Assembly (NCBI GenBank): GCA_050330995.1
Contig: JBHJHI010000040.1
Span: 1-45,915, forward strand
Source of the DNA: Thermohalobaculum sp050330995
GTDB taxonomy: Bacteria; Pseudomonadota; Alphaproteobacteria; Rhodobacterales; Rhodobacteraceae
Direction: 5' to 3'
Length of the DNA stretch: 45,915 nt
This document shows positions 26,889 to 34,245 of the stretch, piece after piece (within the stretch, counting starts at the first letter, position 1; each line of letters starts with the position of its first letter). A program made the position numbers and the translations under genes. Below the pieces are notes generated by a model. That model had not been told where the DNA came from. It made no database searches and saw only the letters and a program-made list of their open reading frames with translations.

Positions 26889-27626
26889 ATGGCGACACCG
26901 TGCGCACTCTTGCGTGGCTGGGTCGCGGACCGCGCCGGCGCGCACCGCGCTTGGATCGAGGACAGTCTCGACGGTCTCGCCGAGGGCCGGCCCGAGCGCG
27001 ACCTGCACGTCCTGCTCGGCCTCGCGCCGCGCCGGCTCGGCAAGGCCGACCTCGATCTCGGCGCCGACGACCTCGCCGCCGCCGACGCCGCGCGCCCCGG
27101 CTGGCGGCCGGCCGGCTGGAGCCTCGACGGCGCGGCGCGGGTGCTGGCGCTGCTCGTCTTCCGCGGCGAGCGCCCGTTCGCCGAGACCTTCAAGGACCTC
27201 CGCCGCACGGCGGACGCCGCCGAGCAGATCGCGCTCTACCGCGGCCTGCCGCTCTATCCCGCGCCGGAGGCGCTCGACTTCGAGGCCGGCGAGGGGCTGC
27301 GCTCGAACCTGAAGCCGGTGTTCGAGGCGATCGCGCACGACAACCCGTTCCCCCGCGACCACTTCGACGAGCACCGCTTCAACCACATGGTGCTCAAGGC
27401 GCTGTTCGTGGGCTCGGCGCTCGGCCCGATCACGGGCCTCGACGCGCGCGCCAACCCCGACCTCGCGCGCATCCTGATCGAATACGCCGAAGAGCGGGGC
27501 GCCGCCGGCCGCCCCGTCAGCCCGGAGCTGTGGCGCCCGGTGCGCCCGTTCGCCGAGCACCCGCAGGTGCGCGAGGTCTACGAGCGCGCGCGCCGCGCGG
27601 GACGCATCCCTTCGGAGGCCGCCTGA
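26889..27626 (+). CDS. eboA: EboA domain protein
   Basis: Cytoplasmic protein of 245 aa, mostly helical. Recognisable EboA features are RVLALLVF near residue 81, IALYRGLPLYPAPE (about 115-130), RSNLKPVFEAIAHDNPFPRDHFDE (about 138-160), and FNHMVLKALFVGSAL. No catalytic motif is evident and the biochemical role is unknown. ATG 26889 follows AGGGGG by 8 bp. Its TGA overlaps the eboB ATG (TGATG), so both are co-translated. Confidence 0.88.
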   Translation: MATPCALLRGWVADRAGAHRAWIEDSLDGLAEGRPERDLHVLLGLAPRRLGKADLDLGADDLAAADAARPGWRPAGWSLDGAARVLALLVFRGERPFAETFKDLRRTADAAEQIALYRGLPLYPAPEALDFEAGEGLRSNLKPVFEAIAHDNPFPRDHFDEHRFNHMVLKALFVGSALGPITGLDARANPDLARILIEYAEERGAAGRPVSPELWRPVRPFAEHPQVREVYERARRAGRIPSEAA

Positions 27627-28543
27627 TGTTCATCGACCCGCACGCGCACATGATCTCGCGCACCACCGACGACTACGAGGCCATGGCCGCCGCCGGCGTC
27701 GTCGCCGTGATCGAGCCCGCCTTCTGGCTCGGCCAGCCGCGCACCTTCGTCGGCACCTATGTCGACTACCTCTCGACCATCGTCGGCTGGGAACGCTTCC
27801 GCGCCGGCCAGTTCGGCATCCGCCATTACTGCACCATCGGTCTGAACTCGAAGGAGGCCAACAACGAGGAGCTGGCCGAGGGCGTGATGGAGTGGCTACC
27901 CCGCTTCGCGCTGAAGGAAGGGGTCGTCGCCATCGGCGAGATCGGCTACGACGAGCAGACCCCGCTCGAGGACCATTACTTTCGCCGACAGATCGAACTG
28001 GCGATCGAACTCGAACTGCCCGTGCTCGTGCACACGCCGCATCGTGACAAGAAGCGCGGCACCTCGCGCTCGATGGACGTCTGCGACGAGATGGGCATCG
28101 ACCCCTCGCGGGTGATCGTCGATCACAACAACGAGGAGACGGTCGCCGAAGTTCTCCAACGCGGCTACTGGGCCGGCTTCTCGATCTACCCTTCCACCAA
28201 GATGGGCAACGCGCGCATGGTGGAGCTGCTCCGGCAGTACGGCGCCGAGCGCATCATCGTGGACAGCGCCTGCGACTGGGGGATCTCGGACTGCCTCGGC
28301 GTCGCCAAGACCGCCTGGCTCGCGCGCGAGAGCGGCATCCCCGAGGCGACGATCCGTGCCGCGACCTACGCCAACGCGCTCGCCGCCTACGGTCAGAGCG
28401 GGCAGATGACCGAGAGCGACTGGCTGAACCCGCCGGCGATCGACCAGCGCACGCTCTACGAAGGCAACACGATCCTGCGCGGCGGACGCGAGCCCGCGGT
28501 CGTGGACGCCGCCGAGCGTCGATCGCGCCTGCTCATCGAGTAG
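27626..28543 (+). CDS. eboB: EboB, TatD-like metal-dependent hydrolase
   Basis: A 305-aa amidohydrolase-fold protein. Metal ligands expected for TatD-like enzymes are visible: DPHAH (His6, His8), Glu in IGEIGYDE near residue 108, His in VLVHTPH near 134, His in VDHNNEE, and Asp in VDSACDWG near 213. It is part of the ebo set; whether it acts as a hydrolase there is unknown. The ATG at 27626 overlaps the eboA stop. The C-terminal 45 residues after WLNPPAID are less conserved. It is the last ebo gene. Confidence 0.92.
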   Translation: MFIDPHAHMISRTTDDYEAMAAAGVVAVIEPAFWLGQPRTFVGTYVDYLSTIVGWERFRAGQFGIRHYCTIGLNSKEANNEELAEGVMEWLPRFALKEGVVAIGEIGYDEQTPLEDHYFRRQIELAIELELPVLVHTPHRDKKRGTSRSMDVCDEMGIDPSRVIVDHNNEETVAEVLQRGYWAGFSIYPSTKMGNARMVELLRQYGAERIIVDSACDWGISDCLGVAKTAWLARESGIPEATIRAATYANALAAYGQSGQMTESDWLNPPAIDQRTLYEGNTILRGGREPAVVDAAERRSRLLIE

Positions 28544-28887
28544 AGCGTCGTCCGGGCTCCGGCGCGGCGTGGCCCGTCCCGACGGCCGCTCGTCGCTCGA
28601 CGCGCACCGAAGGCGCGGCCGGCAGGAGCCGTGCCTTCGCGCACGTCGTCGCTTCGCGGCGGCGCGAATGGGTTGTGACGCCGCGGGACCATCCCCGCCT
28701 CGAGGACACGTCCGCCGCGGACTTACGGGATTGGCGCAGCTCGGGCGACCGAGCTGCGCCCGACCCTCCCGTTCTCGCTGCCGTCCGCGACGGCGTCGGC
28801 GATCGGCATGGGCCGGCCCGATCCGGGCGCTCGCGACGACGTGGGACGGCCCCGTCGGGCGTCCCGTCATCTCCGTCCTTTCGAGAG
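28544..28887. other. Intergenic region between convergent eboAB and SPW genes
   Basis: A 344-bp gap with no credible gene. It holds a perfect 12-bp hairpin (28733-28760) and a second inverted repeat, GGGACG (28843-28848) with CGTCCC (28860-28865), about 20 bp past the SPW stop, which could end that minus-strand transcript. Confidence 0.5.
28733..28760. terminator. Perfect 12-bp hairpin with GCGA loop
   Basis: GGCGCAGCTCGG and CCGAGCTGCGCC pair fully around GCGA, a GNRA-type tetraloop on the plus strand. It lies between convergent genes, 190 bp past eboB. No T-run follows on either strand, so termination is uncertain; a structured RNA 3' end or protein site is equally possible. Confidence 0.5.
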
Positions 28888-29250
28888 TCAGACCGAGGCC
28901 GCGCCGGCCGCGGGCTTGGAGAGAGCGATCGCGACAACCACCGCCGCGCCGTTCACGAGATAGAAAGCCGCGTCGAGGCCGGTGAAGCCGAGGGCGAAGG
29001 GCAGCGCTAGGAAGAGGAGGCCGACAGCCAGATCGACGGCGAGGTGCAGCCTGTAGGGGAGGACGCGGAAGACGCCGAGGTGGTGGTCGGTGAACAACGT
29101 GAGCAGGAAGGCCGCCACGCCGACCACCGGCGAGATCGTCAGCGCCAGCGGGTGGGACGCGCCGAGCCCGAGAAGGAACGGAAGGGCGATCAGGGCCAGC
29201 GCGACCGGGTAGTCGAGCCAGGCGTGGATGGTCTTGGTGACGAAGCGCAT
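28888..29250 (-). CDS. SPW repeat membrane protein
   Basis: Small integral membrane protein (120 aa) with four hydrophobic helices arranged as two copies of the same unit: WLDYPVALALIALPFLLGLG near residue 11 and HLAVDLAVGLLFLALPFALGF near 68. This matches the SPW repeat family, whose function is unknown. AAAGGA stands upstream of ATG 29250. It lies 134 bp downstream of an AraC-type regulator on the same strand, with a palindrome in between that may belong to its promoter. Confidence 0.8.
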   Translation of the reverse strand: MRFVTKTIHAWLDYPVALALIALPFLLGLGASHPLALTISPVVGVAAFLLTLFTDHHLGVFRVLPYRLHLAVDLAVGLLFLALPFALGFTGLDAAFYLVNGAAVVVAIALSKPAAGAASV

Positions 29251-29335
29251 GGGTGTCGGGTCCTTTGTCCGGAGGTCGGGATGGCGCGGATGCGCCGAAG
29301 CCCGATCTAGACCGCCCCGAGCGGCGCCTGAATGT

Positions 29336-29351
29336 CATACTGTCCCGTATG
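29336..29351. promoter_or_regulatory. Palindrome CATAC-N6-GTATG upstream of the SPW gene
   Basis: CATACTGTCCCGTATG is an inverted repeat 86 bp before the SPW start, in an AT-richer stretch. It is a possible regulator site for the SPW gene. Confidence 0.4.
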
Positions 29352-29384
29352 TTTGTCCGATCGTCCGCAAACTTGGACTTCCGG

Positions 29385-30338
29385 TCAAACCGCTCCGTGC
29401 CTAGACCCCGCGGAGCGGAACGCGGCCGGCGGCAGGCCGATCTCCTTCTTGAAGACCCGGCTGAAGGACGACTCCGAGGCGTAGCCGGCGATCTCCGCCG
29501 CCTCGGCGACGGAGAGGCCCCGCCCCGCGAGCGCTTCGCGCGCGATCTGCATGCGCCACGAGGTCACGTAGGCCATCGGCGTCAGGCCGATCCGGGCCGA
29601 GAAGCGCTCGGCGAAGCCGGTGCGCGAGAGGCCGGCCTCGCGCGCCAGCCTCTCGACCGTCCACTCCGACGCCGGCCGGCGGTGAAAGGCGGTCAGCGCC
29701 CGTGCGATGTGCGGATCGGCGAACCCCGCGACGCCGGTCTCGCCCGCCGCCGACTGCTCGATATGGGCCCGGATCGCCTGGGCGAAGATGGCCTCGGACA
29801 CCTTGAGCGCGATCAGGTCGCCGCCGAGCCGCGCGCCGCCCGCCTCGGCGCCGATCACGCGGAGCGTCGCGTCGAGCCAGGGGCCGAGATCGTCGCCGTA
29901 CCCGCGGAGATGGATGAGCGGAGGGAGGCGATCGAGCAGCACGTGGCGCGAGCCCTCGGCCAGCGCGAAGTGCCCGCAGATCAGCTGCGTGTCCTTGGGC
30001 GACTCGTCGCCCCCCCAGACGAGCGCGCCGTGCCCCGGAAAGCCGGAGCGCGCGAGCACGTCGTCGAGGGGCAGCACCTCGTCGGGGCCGGTGTGGCGGC
30101 ACGAGAGCACGTGCGCGGCGCCGTGGGGCACCATCACGAGATCGCCCTGCGCGAGCGGGAGCGGCGCCCGCCCGTCCCCGACCCGCACGAGCGCCTCGCC
30201 CCGGTGGGCGTAGTGGAACCGCGTCACGTTGCGAAAGGCCGGCACGCGCACGCCCCAAGGCTCGGTGAAGCTCGTCCGGAAGTAGAGCGTCCCCTCCAGA
30301 GACAGGCGCGTCAGGATATCGCTCAGCAGATCCAGCAT
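29385..30338 (-). CDS. AraC family transcriptional regulator with cupin sensor domain
   Basis: A 317-aa regulator. The N-terminal cupin-type sensor begins MLDLLSDILTRL, continues with HYAHRGEALVRVG and the QGDLVMVPHGAAH strand (residues about 60-75). The C-terminal double helix-turn-helix (about 215-310) shows WTVERLAREAGLSRTGFAERF and AEIAGYASESSFSRVFKKE. ATG 30338 is chosen because related cupin-AraC proteins start at this point; the frame is open up to 30458 but without homology. It could control the downstream SPW gene or itself (inference). Confidence 0.9.
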   Translation of the reverse strand: MLDLLSDILTRLSLEGTLYFRTSFTEPWGVRVPAFRNVTRFHYAHRGEALVRVGDGRAPLPLAQGDLVMVPHGAAHVLSCRHTGPDEVLPLDDVLARSGFPGHGALVWGGDESPKDTQLICGHFALAEGSRHVLLDRLPPLIHLRGYGDDLGPWLDATLRVIGAEAGGARLGGDLIALKVSEAIFAQAIRAHIEQSAAGETGVAGFADPHIARALTAFHRRPASEWTVERLAREAGLSRTGFAERFSARIGLTPMAYVTSWRMQIAREALAGRGLSVAEAAEIAGYASESSFSRVFKKEIGLPPAAFRSAGSRHGAV

Positions 30339-30521
30339 ATGGCCATCATGCGGAAGGGCCGGTCGCTGCGTCCAGTCTTCCGGACGACCTGACACATCTG
30401 ACGGAGTATCCGACATTCGAAAGCCGGTCGGGACAAACCGATCCAGCATCGTCGACATCCGAACAGGGGCACGCCCGACGAAGCCGCCCGTCCTCGCCCT
30501 CGCCGCGGCCGTCGCCGCGGA

Positions 30522-30947
30522 TTACCCGGCCTGGCTCGAGCGCTTCGTCGAGACGCGAGACGGCGCGCTGGCCGCGTCGGAGGCGTCGCTGTCGCTCGGC
30601 TCGTGGGCGAGGATCTCACCGGTGCCGGCAAGCACAGTGAGATGCCACCTGCGCCGCGCCGGGCCGTGAAGGCTCAGCCCGGCGCCGTCGAGGACGAGAT
30701 CGACCGGGCCCTTGCGCCCCGGCGCGGTCATGTCGATGGGCACGCGGCGTCGGCGGCGGGCGAGCGTGCCATGGTCCGGCACGGCGGGGTCGAGACCCAA
30801 CGGCGCCATCACGGCGCGGGCGTTCGCGCAGCACCCCGTCTACGGCAGGAGGCCACAATCGTGCTCCGGCCGGTCCGTCACGCGACAGCGGACCTTCGGC
30901 AATCGGCGGCGGCGCGGCTTATGGAGCCAGAAGGGCCCGATCACCAT
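30522..30947 (-). pseudogene. Decayed IS5-type transposase remnant
   Basis: On the minus strand, from ATG 30947, the frame reads RRRRLPKVRCRVTDRPEHD, like the N-terminus of IS5-family transposases (RHKLPKxRYRVTNWPxYD). It then meets an in-frame TAG at 30840-30842. After a large internal loss the same frame resumes with GLDPAVPDHGTLARR, then GPVDLVLDGAGLSLHGP (cf. LLVDSTGLKL) and RRWHLTVLAGTGEIL (cf. KLHLAVDAxTGEI), with the segment around GEWL...KHG missing. It ends in unrelated sequence before the TGA/TAG near 30522. The reading comes from remembered family motifs. No terminal repeats could be identified. It cannot encode an active enzyme. Confidence 0.72.
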
Positions 30948-31037
30948 GTCCGACCGTGCCGCCGCGCCTGCCGCCATCCTGATCGCCGACACCCGCGCGA
31001 AGGCGCCGGTCGCGGGCCGCCCCGGCCGGCTCGTCGC
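30948..31037. other. Gap between IS5 relic and CuyZ-type gene
   Basis: Ninety bases without recognisable content. Together with the relic (30522-30947) and the 183 bp before the AraC start, it makes up the 700-bp gene-poor stretch between the AraC regulator and the exporter gene. Confidence 0.4.
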
Positions 31038-32075
31038 TCATCCCGGCAGGACCGCGCCCGCGATCGCCGTCGCCGCGACGAGCAGCACCAGCGTCTCGGC
31101 GACGACGAGGCCGAGGTGCGCGGGGCCGAGCCGGCAGACCGCCGCGAGCGAGGTGCGAACCCCGATCGCGGCGACGGCCGTGACCAGGAGCCAGCGCGAC
31201 GCGGTGGCGAGCGGCGCCGCGACGGCCTCGGGCACGAGGCCGAGGCTGTTGGCCGCCGCGAGTGCCAGGAAGCCGAGCACGAAGCCGGGCATCCGCACGC
31301 CAGCCCCGCCGTCGCGGCGGCTGAGCGCGACCATGATCGCGACCAGCACCACGGGCAGGAGCGCGACGCGCAGGAGCTTGACCACCGTGGCGGTCTCGCC
31401 CGCGGTCTCGGAGATCGAGTAGCCCGCGCCCACCACCTGCGCGACGTCGTGGATCGTCGCGCCGACCAGGAAACCCGCCGACTGCTCGTCGAGGCCGAGC
31501 GCGGTGAACAGCATCGGGTAGACGATCATCGCGACGGTCGAGAGCGTGGTGACGGCGACCACGGTGAAGCCCGTGTCGCGCTCCAGCGTCGGCCCGCGCC
31601 GGATCACCGCGGCGAGCGCGAGCGCGGCCGAGGCGCCGCAGATCGCGACCGCGCCCCCGGTCAGCAGACCGAGCCGCCAGCCGAGCCCTGCGAGCCGCGC
31701 GAGCGCGAGGCCCGCCGCGATCGTCAGCGCGACGAGCGCGACCACGCTCGCGAAGGGCGCCGGCCCGATCGCGGCGATCTCGCCCGCGGTGACGCGCGCG
31801 CCGAGCAGCACGATGCCGAGGCGCAGGAGCGTACGGCTCGCGAAGCCGAGGCCGGGGCCGCAGCGCGGGTCGTCGGCGAGGAAGTTGAACGCCATGCCGA
31901 TCAGCAGCGCGAACAGCATCACCGGTGCGCCATAGTGGTCGTTCAGGAACCCCGCCGCCGCGGCGACCACGAGCGCGAGCGCGAGGCCGGGGCCCCGGGC
32001 GTGCGCGGCGCGGCGCCATCGCGCCATGGCGGCGATCGGGCGAGCCGCCTCCGCCCCGTCGTGGTCCCGCGTCAT
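31038..32075 (-). CDS. YeiH/CuyZ-type putative sulfite or sulfate exporter
   Basis: Integral membrane protein (345 aa, about ten helices) of the UPF0324/YeiH family. Hallmarks are LLIGMAFNFL, LLRLGIVLLGARVT, GGAVAICGASAALALA, and VGATIHDVAQVVGAGYSIS. Members SuyZ and CuyZ of sulfonate-degrading bacteria are thought to export sulfite or sulfate released from C3 sulfonates. ATG 32075 overlaps the stop of the racemase-like gene (ATGA). As last gene of the cuyA operon it would remove the toxic sulfite made by CuyA (inference from context). Confidence 0.88.
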   Translation of the reverse strand: MTRDHDGAEAARPIAAMARWRRAAHARGPGLALALVVAAAAGFLNDHYGAPVMLFALLIGMAFNFLADDPRCGPGLGFASRTLLRLGIVLLGARVTAGEIAAIGPAPFASVVALVALTIAAGLALARLAGLGWRLGLLTGGAVAICGASAALALAAVIRRGPTLERDTGFTVVAVTTLSTVAMIVYPMLFTALGLDEQSAGFLVGATIHDVAQVVGAGYSISETAGETATVVKLLRVALLPVVLVAIMVALSRRDGGAGVRMPGFVLGFLALAAANSLGLVPEAVAAPLATASRWLLVTAVAAIGVRTSLAAVCRLGPAHLGLVVAETLVLLVAATAIAGAVLPG

Positions 32076-32836
32076 GGCGACGGGGCAGGAGACGTCGAGG
32101 CCGCGGGCATCGCCGGGCGGTCGTCCGCGCCGCCGGTCGCGAAGGCGACGACCGCCTCGGCGAGCAGCTCCAGGGTGTCGATCACGGGGACATCGGGACG
32201 CCACGGGCCGGCGAGCATCGAGAACTCGGTGCAGGCGATGAGCGCGACCCCGGCGCCGCGGCCCGCCACCTCGTCGATCGCCCGGCGCGCCGCCGCCTCG
32301 GCCTCCGGCGTCGGCCCCATGCGCTTCAGCGAACGGATGGCGTCGAGGAGCGCGGTCTCGTCGCTCGGGTAGATCGCGCTCATGCCACGCGCCGCGAGCG
32401 CGCGGTCGTAGAGCCCGATCCGGCGCAGCGCCGGCGAGCCCACCACGGCGATCGTCGCGCCGCGTCCCCCCGCCCGTTCGGCCGCCGCCACCGCGAGCGC
32501 GACCATGTCGAGGAACGGCACCGAGACGGCGCGACGGATGGCCCCGGCGTAGTGGTGCGCCGTGTTGCACGGCATCGCGAGCGCCGCCGCCCCGCCGCGC
32601 TCCAGCCCTTCGGCCATGCGCGCGAGCACGGGGGCGGGGTCCGCGCCCGCACCCTCGATCAGACGGGCGATGCGCGAGGGCACGGCGGTGTTGCTGTCGA
32701 CGAGGAGCGGCACGTGGTCGGCGTCGTCCTCGGCCGGCGTCAGCGCGATGATCCGCGACATCAGGAGAACCGTGGCCTCCGGCCCCATGCCGCCGAGGAT
32801 GCCGACCCGCCTCGGCGGGCGACCCGTTACCCGCAC
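32072..32836 (-). CDS. Aspartate/glutamate racemase family protein, possible cysteate racemase
   Basis: A 254-aa PLP-independent racemase-fold protein. It has the N-terminal GILGGMGPEAT (12-22) and both catalytic cysteines: Cys90 in AMPCNTAHH and Cys202 in IACTEFSML. The start is taken as GTG 32836, which overlaps the cuyA end by 10 bp; no strong ribosome site is seen. Its place between a cysteate lyase and a sulfite exporter suggests that it interconverts D- and L-cysteate, a sulfonate analogue of aspartate, but simple aspartate racemase activity is possible. Confidence 0.87.
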   Translation of the reverse strand: MRVTGRPPRRVGILGGMGPEATVLLMSRIIALTPAEDDADHVPLLVDSNTAVPSRIARLIEGAGADPAPVLARMAEGLERGGAAALAMPCNTAHHYAGAIRRAVSVPFLDMVALAVAAAERAGGRGATIAVVGSPALRRIGLYDRALAARGMSAIYPSDETALLDAIRSLKRMGPTPEAEAAARRAIDEVAGRGAGVALIACTEFSMLAGPWRPDVPVIDTLELLAEAVVAFATGGADDRPAMPAASTSPAPSP

Positions 32837-33864
32837 GCCCGGGCGGTCTCGAGCGCGGCGCCGGTCGGCTGCCCGAACGCCTTGGCGTAGCCGAACAGCG
32901 CGGCCGAGCCGCCGGTGTGCAGAAACAGCACGCGCTGGCCCTTGGTGAAATGCCCGCGTCGCACGAGGTCGATCAGCCCGGCCGCGCCCTTGCCCGAGTA
33001 GACCGGGTCGAGCAGCACGCCCTCCAGCTCGGCGAACATCCGGATCGCCTCGATCGTGCCCTCGGTCGGGATGCCGTAGCCCGCGCCGACGTAGTCGGTG
33101 TTGGCGACCACGTCCTCGCGCCTCACCACGCCCGGGCAGCCGAGCTTGTCGGCGGTGCGCTCGGCGAGCGCGAAGACGTTGGCCTCCTGCTTCTCGCGGG
33201 GGGCGCGCACGCCGATGCCGAGGAGCGGCAGGCCGACGTTCATCGCCCTGAGGCCGACGATCAGGCCCGCCTGCGTGCCGGCACTGCCGGTCGCGTGCAC
33301 GAGGCAGTCGACGGCGAGGCCGGCGTCGTTGAGCTGGCCCACGGTCTCGAAGGCGGCGCCCACGTAGCCGAGCGCGCCCGTGGGGTTCGAGCCGCCGCCC
33401 GGGATCGTGTAGACGCGCCGTCCCCCCGCCCGCCAGTCCTCGGCCACCCGCTCCATCTCGGCGTTCATGTCGAGCCCAGAGGGCCGCGACTCGGTGCTCG
33501 CGCCGTGCAGCGCGTCGAGCAGCACGTTGCCGTTGGCGGTGTAGTCGGGATCGGTCGAGCCGGTGCGGTCCTCCAGGAGCAGGTGGCAGGCCATGCCGAG
33601 CCGGGCGGCGAAGGCGGCGGTCTGGCGCGCGTGGTTCGACTGCGTGGCGCCCTGGGTCATCACCGTGTCGGCGCCCGTCGTCTCGGCCTCGGCCATCAGG
33701 AATTCGAGCTTGCGCGTCTTGTTGCCCCCGGTCGCGAGCCCGGTGCAGTCGTCGCGCTTGATCCAGATCTCCGGCCCGCCGAGCTCGCGCGAGAGCCGCG
33801 GCATCGGCTCGATCGGCGTCGGCAGATGCGCCGCGCGCCGGCGCGGGAAGCGGGCGAGGTCCAT
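32827..33864 (-). CDS. cuyA: L-cysteate sulfo-lyase / D-cysteine desulfhydrase family PLP enzyme
   Basis: A 345-aa PLP enzyme of the ACC deaminase/D-cysteine desulfhydrase fold. The PLP lysine is Lys49 in TGGNKTRKLEF; TQGATQSNHARQTA and HATGSAGTQAG bind the cofactor and phosphate. The long stretch KRDDCTGLATGGNKTRK and the sequence SGLDMNAEMERV resemble CuyA, which splits L-cysteate into pyruvate, ammonium and sulfite. ATG 33864 is preceded by GGAGG at 8 bp; ATG 33882 has no such site. A racemase-like and a CuyZ-like gene follow in the same operon and support CuyA over a desulfhydrase role. Confidence 0.85.
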   Translation of the reverse strand: MDLARFPRRRAAHLPTPIEPMPRLSRELGGPEIWIKRDDCTGLATGGNKTRKLEFLMAEAETTGADTVMTQGATQSNHARQTAAFAARLGMACHLLLEDRTGSTDPDYTANGNVLLDALHGASTESRPSGLDMNAEMERVAEDWRAGGRRVYTIPGGGSNPTGALGYVGAAFETVGQLNDAGLAVDCLVHATGSAGTQAGLIVGLRAMNVGLPLLGIGVRAPREKQEANVFALAERTADKLGCPGVVRREDVVANTDYVGAGYGIPTEGTIEAIRMFAELEGVLLDPVYSGKGAAGLIDLVRRGHFTKGQRVLFLHTGGSAALFGYAKAFGQPTGAALETARACG

Positions 33865-34245
33865 GTCCGTGCCTCCGATCATGCGTCGCCGCGACGTTAG
33901 CGGTCGGCGCGGGGCTTCTCCAAGGCAAAGAAGCACCCGCGTCGCGCCGACCCGCACGATCCGGGGGGCCGGTGGGCGACGCGAACGGATCGACGGCCCG
34001 ACCGCGCGCCGTGACGGCGATCCGAACGACAGACCCGGTCCGGGACCGGGCCAGGCGGGGGAACGCGGACCGACGGACGATCGCAGCGAACGGTGGGCGC
34101 CCGCGCGGGCCTCGTCTATCGTCGGGGAGGCGGCGGCGTCGCGGTCCGGCGGTCCGACTGCCGGGCTTCGGCCGCGCCCGCCACGATCGAACACGACGCC
34201 CGAGGGTCGGCGCACCGGCCGGGAACTCCGGGAAAGGAGGCGGAC
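33865..34245. promoter_or_regulatory. Divergent control region of cuyA and the MFS gene, with nested inverted repeats
   Basis: A 381-bp gene-free region. An outer repeat GTCGGCGCG (33903-33911) with CGCGCCGAC (33943-33951) encloses an inner one, GCTTCT (33914-33919) with AGAAGC (33929-33934). The inner TTCT-N9-AGAA has the T-N11-A layout of LysR sites and lies 50-70 bp upstream of cuyA. The rest of the region shows nothing recognisable. Confidence 0.45.

Noticed and set aside
30616..30858. Open frame overlapping the IS5 relic
   Set aside because: It reads as Arg/Pro-rich shadow sequence in a different frame; only the frame described in the relic shows transposase-like blocks.
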